Shown piece after piece: positions 10,096-18,797 of a DNA stretch of 64,000 nucleotides; the first letter of the stretch is position 1; each line of letters opens with the position of its first letter. The notes beneath the pieces were generated by a model that made no database searches, was not told where the DNA came from, and was given only the letters and a program-made list of their open reading frames with translations. Location: contig NZ_CP013200.1 of NCBI RefSeq assembly GCF_001445575.1, forward strand, positions 4,030,001-4,094,000, read 5' to 3'. The position numbers and the translations under genes are program-made. The DNA comes from Arthrobacter alpinus (lineage in GTDB: Bacteria > Actinomycetota > Actinomycetes > Actinomycetales > Micrococcaceae).

Positions 10096-11824
10096 CGGAC
10101 CGTTGATCGTCCAGAGCGATAAAACCATCCTGCTGGAAGTGGCGCATCCGCAGGCTGACGATGCTCGCCATGCCCTTGCCTCGTTCGCTGATTTGGAACG
10201 CGCTCCAGAGCACATGCACAGCTACCGAATCACGCCTCTGGGGCTGTGGAACGCGCGGGCAGCCGGGCACGACGCTGAACATGTGGTGGATACCCTGCTG
10301 CGCTTCTCGCGCTACCCCGTGCCCCATCCGTTGCTGTTGGACATTGCGGAAACCATGGCCCGGTATGGCCGGCTGCGGCTGGAGAAGGACCCCACCCACG
10401 GACTGGTTCTGCGCAGTGACGACGAGTTAATCCTTGAGGAAGTGGCCCACGGAAAAAAGGTTGCGGCGCTGCTCGGCGCCCGGGTTGACCCGCTAACGGT
10501 AGTGGTTCACGGCCCTGCCCGCGGTGAACTCAAGGCACTGCTGTTGCAGGCAGGCTGGCCCGCTGAGGATCTGGCCGGTTACGTCGACGGGACGGCGCAC
10601 CTCATTGCGCTCACGGACACTGTGCTCACGGACACTGCCGGGGCTGAAACTGCGCTGACGGACACGGCTGTGGCCGACAGCGGGGACCTCACCAAGGAGA
10701 GCACCACCAACACCCCAACTCCTTGGACATTGCGCCCGTACCAGCGCCAGGCTGTTGAGAATTTTTGGGCAGGAGGATCGGGGGTCGTGGTGCTCCCGTG
10801 CGGCGCGGGCAAGACCATCGTGGGGGCGGCCGCCATGGCCGCGTCGGGGACCACCGTCCTGATTCTGGTCACCAACACCATTTCCGCCCGGCAGTGGAAG
10901 GCCGAGCTACTCAAGCGCACCACGCTGACCGAGCATGAGATCGGCGAGTATTCCGGTGCGCTCAAGGAGCTGCGCCCGGTCACGATTGCCACCTATCAGG
11001 TGCTCACCACGCGTCGCAACGGCCTGTTCACGCACCTGGATCTGCTCAACGATCACGATTGGGGCCTGCTCATTTACGATGAGGTGCATCTGCTACCGGC
11101 CCCCATTTTTCGCATGACAGCGGACCTCCAGGCCCGCCGACGGCTGGGACTGACAGCCACATTGGTGCGTGAGGATGGCCGCGAAGGCGAGGTTTTCGCC
11201 CTGATCGGCCCCAAACGGTACGACGCCCCGTGGAAAGATATTGAGGCTCAAGGCCACATCGCGCCAGCCGATTGCGTTGAGGTTCGCGTGGACCTGAGCC
11301 GTGCCGAGCGGCTCGCCTATGCCACCGCGGACGACGGCGGGAGGTACCGAATGTGCGCCACCTCCCCCGCCAAGTCTGTGGTTGCGCAGGCGCTGGTGGC
11401 ATCCCATCCGGATGAGCAAATCCTAGTGATTGGCCAATACCTGGATCAGCTAGAGGGCTTGGCTGCGGCATTGCAGGCTCCATTGATCACCGGCAGCACA
11501 AGCGTCAAGGAACGCCAGAGGCTCTTTGACGAGTTCCGGCAGGGCCGGATTTCCGTGCTGGTGGTCTCCAAGGTGGCGAACTTCTCGCTGGACTTGCCGG
11601 AGGCCTCCGTGGCGATTCAGGTATCAGGGGCGTTTGGTTCCCGGCAGGAAGAGGCCCAGCGGCTGGGCCGGCTCATGCGCCCCAAAGCCGACGGCCGGAC
11701 TGCCCGTTTCTACACCGTTGTTGCCCGCGATACCGTGGATGCCGACTTTGCGGCCAAACGTCAGCGCTTCCTCGCTGAGCAGGGCTACGCCTATCGGATC
11801 ATGGACGCCCAAGAACTCGACTAA
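10088..11824 (+). CDS. DNA repair helicase of the XPB/Ssl2 family
   Basis: Superfamily 2 helicase. After an N-terminal domain typical of bacterial XPB (about residues 1-200) there is Walker A LPCGAGKT (about 236-243), the DEVH box (about 331-334), the TATYQVL-like motif Ib/II region, and motif VI EEAQRLGRLMRPK (about 525). XPB unwinds DNA in repair. The linker before the helicase core holds a small repeat (TDTVLTDTAGAETALTDTAV) encoded by GACACTG-like DNA repeats. ATG at 10088 with GGGAG upstream overlaps the previous gene by 8 bases. Confidence 0.9.
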   Translation: MTDGPLIVQSDKTILLEVAHPQADDARHALASFADLERAPEHMHSYRITPLGLWNARAAGHDAEHVVDTLLRFSRYPVPHPLLLDIAETMARYGRLRLEKDPTHGLVLRSDDELILEEVAHGKKVAALLGARVDPLTVVVHGPARGELKALLLQAGWPAEDLAGYVDGTAHLIALTDTVLTDTAGAETALTDTAVADSGDLTKESTTNTPTPWTLRPYQRQAVENFWAGGSGVVVLPCGAGKTIVGAAAMAASGTTVLILVTNTISARQWKAELLKRTTLTEHEIGEYSGALKELRPVTIATYQVLTTRRNGLFTHLDLLNDHDWGLLIYDEVHLLPAPIFRMTADLQARRRLGLTATLVREDGREGEVFALIGPKRYDAPWKDIEAQGHIAPADCVEVRVDLSRAERLAYATADDGGRYRMCATSPAKSVVAQALVASHPDEQILVIGQYLDQLEGLAAALQAPLITGSTSVKERQRLFDEFRQGRISVLVVSKVANFSLDLPEASVAIQVSGAFGSRQEEAQRLGRLMRPKADGRTARFYTVVARDTVDADFAAKRQRFLAEQGYAYRIMDAQELD

Positions 11825-12005
11825 CCCCTCACACAAACCATCGCTCACCTATGGCGCGTTTCCCACCAACTCTTGCTCACCTATGCGATCCGGCAACCCT
11901 GCTGGCAAACTAAGCCTCGCTGCCCTTGCTCCGCCACACCCACTCAGGAGTAGGATCAAAAACTAGGGGATTCTCCGCCGTTCGCGTGCACCATCTGGAG
12001 GCGTC

Positions 12006-12797
12006 ATGAGCACCGAAGAAGCAGTAGCCGCCCACTACAGCCGCGGCAATATACTGGAGCGGTTGCTGGACGTTGTCAAGAAATCCGGCGGAAATCCAGC
12101 ACACTTCGCCCCAGCAGACTTGCAGAATGCCGACCAATTGCATATTGGCGGGGCGGCATCTACCACGCGCGTTGCCACTCGGGCAGGGGTCAATGCGGGC
12201 AGTCATGTGATCGATCTGGGCTCAGGATTGGGCGGCGTTTCGCGGCACGTGGCCCACGATTTTGGGGCAACCGTGCAGGGCGTAGACCTGACACCTGAAT
12301 TCGTAGAAGCGGCCCGCTCCATCACCGAATGCACCGGACTCTCGGACCACGTGACGTTCAGCCAAGGCAGCATCTTGGCTTTGCCGTTCGACGATGACAG
12401 CTTTGATGTGGCTCTCATGTTCCATGTGGGCATGAATATTCAAGACAAGGACAAGGTCTTTGTTGAGGCCGCCCGCGTCCTCCGCCCCGGCGGCATCTTT
12501 GCCGTGTACGACATCATGCTCCTGGGCGGCGACACTGAACAGTATCCCCTGCCGTGGGCGGTCACGCCGGACACTTCCTTTGTGCAACCGCCCTTGGCGT
12601 ACACCGATGCGCTGGCCCAAGCTGGTTTTGCCGTTGACCACGAAGCGAAGCCCCTGGCCGAGGGCGTTGAGTTTTTGGAGCGCGCACTGTCCTCCGGAGG
12701 GCCTGTTGGAGTGGAGGTCGGTGCCATGTCCAACCTCTTGACAGCTTTCACGTCCGGGATTCTGGCCCCGGTGGAGATTTACGCTCACCTCCCCTGA
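12006..12797 (+). CDS. Class I SAM-dependent methyltransferase
   Basis: Motif I DLGSGLGGVSRHVA binds SAM (about residues 69-82), followed by the acidic loop QGVDLTPEF, and motif IV/V ILALPFDDDSFDVALMFH with VLRPGGIFAVYDIM. This is the UbiE/small-molecule methyltransferase fold, 263 residues. The substrate is not evident; the shape resembles sarcosine/dimethylglycine or quinone-type enzymes but no motif decides. GGAGG precedes the ATG. It has no operon partner on its strand. Confidence 0.87.
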   Translation: MSTEEAVAAHYSRGNILERLLDVVKKSGGNPAHFAPADLQNADQLHIGGAASTTRVATRAGVNAGSHVIDLGSGLGGVSRHVAHDFGATVQGVDLTPEFVEAARSITECTGLSDHVTFSQGSILALPFDDDSFDVALMFHVGMNIQDKDKVFVEAARVLRPGGIFAVYDIMLLGGDTEQYPLPWAVTPDTSFVQPPLAYTDALAQAGFAVDHEAKPLAEGVEFLERALSSGGPVGVEVGAMSNLLTAFTSGILAPVEIYAHLP

Positions 12798-12845
12798 AAT
12801 CTCTCCCGGTCCCCTTTGGGTCAGACGCCATGTGAACCAGCCCCC

Positions 12846-13642
12846 TTAGAACACGATTCGCAGCTCGCCCAGTGAGTTTGCCAGCTGCGGATTCCCCGAA
12901 ACTGTGCTGATATCTGTGACCGGTATCCTTCCGGACAGGCTGCGGCAGAGCTCCAGGCCGTCGGTGCGCAGCCTCGCTTCTGGCACGCCCTGACCCAGCT
13001 GCCATGAGCTGGCCACCTCCCCCGTCAGTTCAAGTTCGACGGCGGGCCCCTCACCCCACGCTGTGGCTGCGTCTCGCATAATTTGTGCCATCACCGCAGC
13101 ATCGAGAACAGTGGCGATGCGCGGTGCTCCGGTTGCCCTCGCCAGATCCATCCCATGCATCCAAGCGTCGCGCAGATAGATCACATTGAACAGGTACCCC
13201 AAACGCAGCGGAGCATTTCCCGGGGCCATGGTGGCGTCCACGGGAATTCCCGCCAGAAAAGAGGGGAAACTACCCACACGCTTGGCAACCTTGGCAATGT
13301 TGGCACGGTAGTTCTGCCACAAGGCACCAGACGACAAGCCTGCGTGGTCCTGAATTTGAACTTCGTTGGCTGCGTCCAAGAGCGAAAGGTGAGGGTGCCG
13401 CCGTCGTCCGCGTTCCCGGCGCCACAGAACAGTGGCCACGCTGAGCAGATCTTCTTGGGCACCCAACAAATGCGCGGCCATGTCACGAACCGTCCAACCC
13501 GTGCATTCGGTGTCCAGCCGCCACTGTTCGGTGGTGAGTACCTCGAGGGCATCAGCCACAGCTCGCATGACGGAGGGTAGGCGGCGGCCGCATCGGCCTT
13601 GGTGGAGGCGGAAACTGTGGTGGCGTTGATGGCGGAATTCAT
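12846..13642 (-). pseudogene. Maleylpyruvate isomerase/DinB-like protein, frameshifted near the N-terminus
   Basis: The bulk (ending LANSLGELRIVF) reads as a mycothiol-dependent maleylpyruvate-isomerase N-terminal (DinB-fold) protein: TVRDMAAHLLGAQEDLL and YLRDAWMHGMDLA contain the metal-ligand histidines. The expected start, ATG at 13642 (SD GAGGGA), reads MNSAINATTVSAS then leaves frame; the good frame reads SVMRAVADALEVL. One lost base in GGG at 13575-13577 explains the break. A fallback start at ATG 13568 would still give 240 residues. Overlaps the neighbouring TetR remnant end. Confidence 0.75.
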
Positions 13643-13653
13643 GGCGATTTCCC

Positions 13654-14302
13654 TCAGGGAGTGTAGTGGGCCAGCCACATGTCCAGCGCGGGGTCCAGCA
13701 GCCGGGCGTACCGGCCATCCTCGGGCCCGGCGTGGGGCTCATTGGCTAATTGTTGAGAGACGACGCCGGCAACCACCGAGGTGAACAGCAGCAGGGCCTC
13801 CTCGGTGGCGGCGTCCGGGATGAGCCGGCCCCGCTCGACGGCAAGCACCAGCAGTGCTTGCGATGTAGCAAACATGGTGACGCTGGGCGCGTACGCCTGC
13901 GCCGAGGGCTCGAAGCCCGGCACCGGCCGCCAGTTCAACAGCTGAGCCATGACCGGATGCAGAAGCGAATACCTCATGTAGGCTCGGGCTCCTTCAAGAA
14001 GTGCCGCCACCGGATCACCGTCATGACGCTCCAGATTGCTGGCGTCTGCAACCGTGGCCAGGAGCTGCGCGGCGCCTTGGGCAAAAGGGAGTCGTAAAGC
14101 GCTGATTTTGCCGGGAATACTCATAAATTGACGGTGGCTTCATGCCCACGGCACGAGCCACAGCCGAGAGCGACATGCCAGCGACGCCGTCGCGCGCCAT
14201 CAAGTCAACGGCCGCGGCAAGGATTTCCTCGATGGTTTCCTGCCTGCGGACGTGCCGTCTGTCCTGCTGCCTGACTTGCCGCTTGTCTTGGAGCGCATCC
14301 AT
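13654..14302 (-). pseudogene. TetR-family regulator broken by two frameshifts
   Basis: The HTH half (14302 inward) reads ETIEEILAAAVDLMARDGVAGMSLSAVARAVGMKPPSIYEY, a TetR DNA-binding domain, then loses frame. The C-terminal ligand half is in another frame from about 14100, AQGAAQLLATVADA to the end MWLAHYTP. Adding one T at each of two homopolymers (14116-14117 and 14083-14086 on the plus strand) restores YFPAKSALYDSLFAQG, the exact TetR consensus. The gene is adjacent to the frameshifted DinB-like gene and probably regulated it. Confidence 0.8.
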
Positions 14303-14316
14303 AGTTTCAGTCTGCG

Positions 14317-14331
14317 CCTAACACCATTAGG
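14317..14331. promoter_or_regulatory. Inverted repeat upstream of the TetR gene
   Basis: CCTAA-CACCA-TTAGG, 15 bases before the TetR start, with another TTAGG at 14345-14349. A likely autoregulatory operator. It resembles one half of an iron box but its geometry differs, so I favour TetR. Confidence 0.4.
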
Positions 14332-14378
14332 AAAACAAGGGCATGTTAGGGAAAATTTTCAGGCACGCGAGCAAGCGG

Positions 14379-15488
14379 TTAAGCCAGAGCCTTTGTGAGC
14401 GAGCCCAGCGCCTCGGAAACCGGCGGCAATTCCGGGTGCCAAGCGCGCTCCCACTCAAGGCAGACCCACGGATCGCTGATGCCTCGGGCCGCTAGAGTCT
14501 CGGCCACCAGATCCCGCATGGCCAGCAATGGCAGCTCACCCTCCCCGGGCAGCGTGAGCGTCACCGAGTTGGTGCCCGGATTCCGCACGCCATCCTTATA
14601 TTGGGCATAGGCCACACTGTCCGTGAGCAGCTCTGCCGTTCGGGTCGGCGCTTCGTCATAACGCCACGGGTGCATTAGATCCCAGATCACCTTGACCGGC
14701 GCAGCAGCATCAACATGGGCCAAAATACGCACAATGTCGCAGGCACGCGGGTGCGAATCGTGGGTCTCCAACAGGATGGTTACCCCGAGCTCACGGGCCC
14801 GCTGAGCCGCCAAATTGAGTCGCTGCGCACCCAGCCGGTCCGCCGCCGCCAACTCCGCCGACGGCGCCGCCCCAACATCGCACGGCTCCAGTCCGGCCCC
14901 CGGAAACACCCGCAGCTGCGGGCCCGTCTGGGGATTGCCGGTATCGGAGGTACCAGCGGGGGTGTTGCCGGCGGACAATTCTGCGCAAAGTTCGACGGCG
15001 GCCAGCAAGTCCCCGAGGACCGGATCGTTCGCGCCGAGCTCGTCGTGATCATCGCCGACCGTGGGTGCGGCACCGGTGCCGTCAGCGCCGCCGGCTGCGC
15101 CGGCCGCGTCAGGGGCAGTGGCGCCGGTAGCGGCAGCGACAGCGGTGCCGTCAGGGGTGCCGTCTGCGGTGCCGTCAGTGGCAGCGGCGCCGGCAGCGGC
15201 AGCGTGGCTCGAGGTGAGGGTCCCGCCGTCGCACTTCCTTAGACCCGGCGCCCGGACATCAAGCGGCTCACAAATCTTGACATAACTTGCCACCGAGAGC
15301 ACCGTGATTCCCGCATCGTTCAACTGACGGACCACTGCCGTGCGCGCGGCAACGTCCATGCCGGGGTAGGCGAACTCGCCGTCAGCCACCCGGATCTCAA
15401 GGCCGGCGGCCCCGGCAGCATGGGCAGTGGCGATGACCTGGGCTAGGGAATCGCCAGGACAGCCAAGCGTGGAAAATGCCAAGGGCAC
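14379..15488 (-). CDS. Sugar phosphate isomerase/epimerase-like TIM barrel with low-complexity insert
   Basis: N-terminus VPLAFSTLGCPGDSL and C-terminal motifs ETHDSHPRACDIVRIL and VIWDLMHPWRYDE match the xylose-isomerase-like AP-endonuclease-2 superfamily (metal-binding TIM barrel). Start: GTG at 15488 with GAAAGGT upstream; the frame is open to 15572 but the family begins here. Residues ~115-200 hold an insert of about 80 residues rich in Ala, Gly, Thr and Asp with DGTADGTPDGT repeats, not expected in this fold. Substrate unknown. Confidence 0.75.
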   Translation of the reverse strand: MPLAFSTLGCPGDSLAQVIATAHAAGAAGLEIRVADGEFAYPGMDVAARTAVVRQLNDAGITVLSVASYVKICEPLDVRAPGLRKCDGGTLTSSHAAAAGAAATDGTADGTPDGTAVAAATGATAPDAAGAAGGADGTGAAPTVGDDHDELGANDPVLGDLLAAVELCAELSAGNTPAGTSDTGNPQTGPQLRVFPGAGLEPCDVGAAPSAELAAADRLGAQRLNLAAQRARELGVTILLETHDSHPRACDIVRILAHVDAAAPVKVIWDLMHPWRYDEAPTRTAELLTDSVAYAQYKDGVRNPGTNSVTLTLPGEGELPLLAMRDLVAETLAARGISDPWVCLEWERAWHPELPPVSEALGSLTKALA

Positions 15489-15804
15489 GGTGAACCTTTC
15501 AGAAAGCGTGGTCGATGGTCCCAGACTAGTGCGGTAACCGCTTTCCAACAATGGCCGGAGCCGGCAAAGCAACCCTGCCCTGGCTGGACCAATGCCGTGA
15601 CTGGACTGGTCCTGAGCCCCCCTACCTGGACGAACTGTCCCGGAGCGGCCAGCCCCAAGCTAATGACCGGCCAGGTCCGCTCCCTCGCCGCGTCAGGAAA
15701 TTTTTCGCAGTCCCCACTAGCAGCTGGGAACTCTCTGGGCGTAAGCTGACAGGACATACCCAAGGAATATCCAGCGTATTCCCAGCCAATGGTCGGAGAC
15801 TGAA
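15489..15804. other. Intergenic stretch before the two-component genes
   Basis: About 316 bases with no gene seen. The segment just before 15805 has GGAG at a normal distance from the response-regulator ATG and probably contains its promoter. No repeat recognised. Confidence 0.5.
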
Positions 15805-16518
15805 ATGGTGAAAAAGACTGGACCTGAAGCCAAGCTGCTTGTTGTAGACGACGAGCCCAATATTCGCGAGCTCCTTTCAACCTCCCTGCGTTTCGCCGGG
15901 TTTGAGGTCATCGCCGCAGCCAATGGCCGCGACGCGTTGGCCGCTGCGGAAGAGCACAATCCCGATCTTGCCGTCTTGGACGTCATGCTCCCGGACATGG
16001 ACGGATTCACCGTGACCCGCCGCCTGCGCGCGGCCGGCCGGCACTTCCCCGTCCTGTTCCTGACGGCGCGCGATGATACCGAGGACAAGGTTACCGGCCT
16101 GACAGTGGGCGGCGACGACTACGTCACCAAGCCGTTCAGCCTGGATGAGGTGGTGGCCCGCATCCGCGCCGTACTGCGCCGCACTCAGCCCACGGAAGAT
16201 GATGACGCCGTACTGCGCGTTGCCGATCTAGAGCTCGACGACGACGCCCACGAGGTGCGCCGCGCCGGCAAAACGGTGGAACTGTCCCCCACCGAGTTCA
16301 AGCTGCTGCGCTACTTGATGCTCAACCCGAACCGCGTGCTGTCCAAGGCCCAAATCCTTGACCACGTGTGGGAGTACGATTTCAACGGTGACGCCTCCAT
16401 CGTGGAGTCCTACATCTCCTACTTGCGCCGCAAGGTGGACATTGACGCATCCCTGCCTGCCCTCATTCAGACCAAGCGCGGCGTCGGTTATGTGCTGCGG
16501 ACGGCCGACAAGCGCTAG
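15805..16518 (+). CDS. OmpR-family response regulator
   Basis: Receiver domain with acidic pocket VVDDEPN, phospho-acceptor D59 (LAVLDVMLPD) and K109 (YVTKPF); C-terminal winged helix DNA-binding domain with LSPTEFKLLRYLMLNP and SYLRRKVD, ending in GVGYVLR. A cytoplasmic transcription factor activated by the kinase encoded 15 bases downstream. It resembles the actinobacterial PrrA/TcrA group, but the exact orthologue cannot be assigned. Confidence 0.9.
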   Translation: MVKKTGPEAKLLVVDDEPNIRELLSTSLRFAGFEVIAAANGRDALAAAEEHNPDLAVLDVMLPDMDGFTVTRRLRAAGRHFPVLFLTARDDTEDKVTGLTVGGDDYVTKPFSLDEVVARIRAVLRRTQPTEDDDAVLRVADLELDDDAHEVRRAGKTVELSPTEFKLLRYLMLNPNRVLSKAQILDHVWEYDFNGDASIVESYISYLRRKVDIDASLPALIQTKRGVGYVLRTADKR

Positions 16519-16533
16519 CCGCCCACTAATACA

Positions 16534-18024
16534 TTGATTACGTTGTGGAAGAACGCCTCCCTGCGCTCACAGCTGGTGGCCATCATCAGCGCCCTGCTCA
16601 GTGTGTCCCTGCTGGCGCTGGGCGCCACAACGTTTCTTTTGCTGCATTCCTTTCTGGAAGACCAGATGGATACGCAGCTGACAACCTTCCAGCGCTCCAT
16701 TGTGGGGTACGGGACGGTGGACTCGCAGAACACTGGCCAGACGCCCTTTGCTTTTGACTACTATGTGGGGTTCCATTTTTCGGATGGTTCACTGGCGGAT
16801 CAAAACCGCTCTGGTCAGGACAAGCCGGTCTTCCCCAACTACTCCATGGACCAGGCACAGTCGCTCAACGGCAAGAAGTTCACTGTGGCCAGCACCGACG
16901 GCGGTGCCGCTTGGCGGGTGACAGTGATCGCCCCACAGAAGTTCAGTTTCAGCACAGCGGAGACGAGCCCGAGCGCCACCCCATATGTGGGCTATGTGGT
17001 GGTGGGCCTCCCCTACGAAACCCTCAACATGACAATGGAGCGCCTGGCCGTGGTCATTGCCGGGGTCGCCATTCTCGCGGTCACCCTCGGCACCATGATC
17101 GCGTACTGGACAGTCACCCGTTCCTTCAGGCCGCTTAGTCGCGTGGAGAAAACCGCCGCAGCCATTGCCGCAGGAGACCTGTCCCGACGCGTGGATATTG
17201 AGAATCCCGCCACGGAAGTGGGCCGATTGTCCGGCTCCCTCAACGCCATGCTGGCCCACATTGAGCATGCCTTCGCCGCCCGGACTGCCTCCGAGAAGAA
17301 GATGCGCCGCTTTGTGGCCGATGCTTCTCATGAACTTCGCACCCCGCTAGTGACCATTCGTGGCTTCTCCGAGCTGTACCGCCACGGGGCCCTGCAGACT
17401 CCGGAGGACGTGGGCACGGCCATGGGCCGGATCGAAAGTGAAGCGAAGCGCATGGGCGAGCTTGTCGAGGACCTGCTGATGCTGGCTCGTATCGATGAGC
17501 AGCGCCCCCTGCAACTCAAGCCCGTTGACCTGCTCATCATTGGCCACGACGCTGTCTTGGATGCCAGAGCTTCCGATCGTGAGCGTACCTTTAAAGTCTT
17601 GGGGCTCGACGGCGGATCTGGCACCTCTGCGCCGACCGTGGGAGACGAGGCGAAACTGCGTCAGGTCGTCACGAATTTGATGGGCAACGCCCTACGGTAC
17701 ACCCCCGATGGATCTCCCATTGAGGTCTTGGTTGGGACCCGGACGGAAGGTGCCACACAGTACTCGGTCATCAAGATTCGCGATCATGGCCCTGGCATCT
17801 CCCCTGAGGAAGCACCGCGCGTTTTCGAACGGTTCTACCGGGCAGATTCCTCCCGCGACAGGAACACCGGCGGCAGCGGGCTCGGCTTGGCCATTGTCTC
17901 GGCCATTGTGGCTTCCCACGAAGGCACCGTCAGGGTTGAAGAGACGCCTGGCGGCGGAGCCACACTGTCCATTGAGCTGCCTCATCACGCCGACGTTTCC
18001 GGCGTTGATTCCTCCACAGACTAG
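16534..18024 (+). CDS. Membrane sensor histidine kinase
   Basis: TM1 at about residues 14-38, extracytoplasmic loop of about 130 residues, TM2 about 172-193, then a HAMP domain (RPLSRVEKTAAAIAAGDLSRRVD), the H box DASHELRTPLVTIRGF with H266, N box LMGNALRYTP and G boxes (DHGPGI; GSGLGLAIV). It phosphorylates the response regulator just upstream. The start is TTG at 16534 without a good ribosome site, so the N-terminus is uncertain. The signal sensed is not visible. Confidence 0.88.
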   Translation: MITLWKNASLRSQLVAIISALLSVSLLALGATTFLLLHSFLEDQMDTQLTTFQRSIVGYGTVDSQNTGQTPFAFDYYVGFHFSDGSLADQNRSGQDKPVFPNYSMDQAQSLNGKKFTVASTDGGAAWRVTVIAPQKFSFSTAETSPSATPYVGYVVVGLPYETLNMTMERLAVVIAGVAILAVTLGTMIAYWTVTRSFRPLSRVEKTAAAIAAGDLSRRVDIENPATEVGRLSGSLNAMLAHIEHAFAARTASEKKMRRFVADASHELRTPLVTIRGFSELYRHGALQTPEDVGTAMGRIESEAKRMGELVEDLLMLARIDEQRPLQLKPVDLLIIGHDAVLDARASDRERTFKVLGLDGGSGTSAPTVGDEAKLRQVVTNLMGNALRYTPDGSPIEVLVGTRTEGATQYSVIKIRDHGPGISPEEAPRVFERFYRADSSRDRNTGGSGLGLAIVSAIVASHEGTVRVEETPGGGATLSIELPHHADVSGVDSSTD

Positions 18025-18145
18025 GCCGGGAGCCGCGCTTCGCACGGTTGGGTATTTGGGGGTTTCGCTACCTCCAAGTCAGCTCCTAGGCTTGGCGTGC
18101 CAGTGATAATCACTGCACACCAGGAACAAAGGCAAGGTAAATCCC

Positions 18146-18439
18146 ATGGCACAGTTCAACGTCAACAGTGACGATCTCGCACTAAAAAGCACAGCGGTCA
18201 AGGGGTCCATTGACAGGATCCGCACCGAGGTGGACGCCATGAAGCGCAATCTCCTGGATCTCCAGTCGTCGTGGACGGGAACGGCCGCCACCAACTTCCA
18301 GACACTCATGGTGGAGTGGCACGCCACGGAACTCAAGGTGGAGGCGTCATTGGAGAGCATTAACTCAGCCCTGTCCATGGCCGCAACACAGTACGCCCAG
18401 GCAGAGGCCGCCAATACACGCATGTTCACAGTTCGCTGA
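18146..18439 (+). CDS. WXG100-family (ESAT-6-like) secreted protein
   Basis: 97 residues, two helices around the WXG motif at W43-T44-G45 (SSWTGTAATNF), and a C-terminal helix ending NTRMFTVR. Proteins of this family are exported as dimers by type VII (ESX) systems. No EccC/EccD or partner gene lies within this window, so it may depend on a distant secretion locus. AAGG precedes the ATG. It follows the kinase gene by about 120 bases. Confidence 0.82.
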   Translation: MAQFNVNSDDLALKSTAVKGSIDRIRTEVDAMKRNLLDLQSSWTGTAATNFQTLMVEWHATELKVEASLESINSALSMAATQYAQAEAANTRMFTVR

Positions 18440-18522
18440 CCAAGGCATATTCCGGCCGGCGACCAGTATATGCGAACGGTCCGGGAATGTGTTTGGCAAA
18501 CTCTTCCCTTCGAGCGGGGCGC

Positions 18523-18690
18523 TGTCCTAGTGAGGCCCCGCGAAATTCCCGGTCAGCGTTTGCCGCCAGCAGTGCGCTATCCGAGTCAGGCCGCAGCCAA
18601 ATTTCAGGCCAGTGTGGGCCGCCAGCAGTGCGCTATCCAAGTGAGGCCGCAGCCAAATTTCAGGCCAGTGTGGGCCGTCAGCGGTGCTCA
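18523..18690. repeat. 56-bp tandem direct repeat
   Basis: Two copies of a 56-bp unit start at 18562 and 18618 (unit begins GCCGCCAGCAGTGCGCTATC and contains GCAGCCAAATTTCAGGCC), with a third truncated copy from 18674. A degenerate earlier copy is visible from about 18523. It lies between the WXG100 gene and the DUF222 gene. A short open frame across it is a by-product of the repeat. Confidence 0.85.
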
Positions 18691-18797
18691 CCGACAGGTA
18701 CCCGGCGACCGGCTTCTTGGGCATTCGATCCTAAATAATTAGAATGTATATAGCAGAAAACTATGTGCATTCTAAGTTTACTAGTATAAAATGAAGC

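Noticed and set aside
14317..14331. IdeR iron box before the TetR gene
   Set aside because: CCTAA-N5-TTAGG has the wrong geometry and an adjacent TetR gene explains it better.
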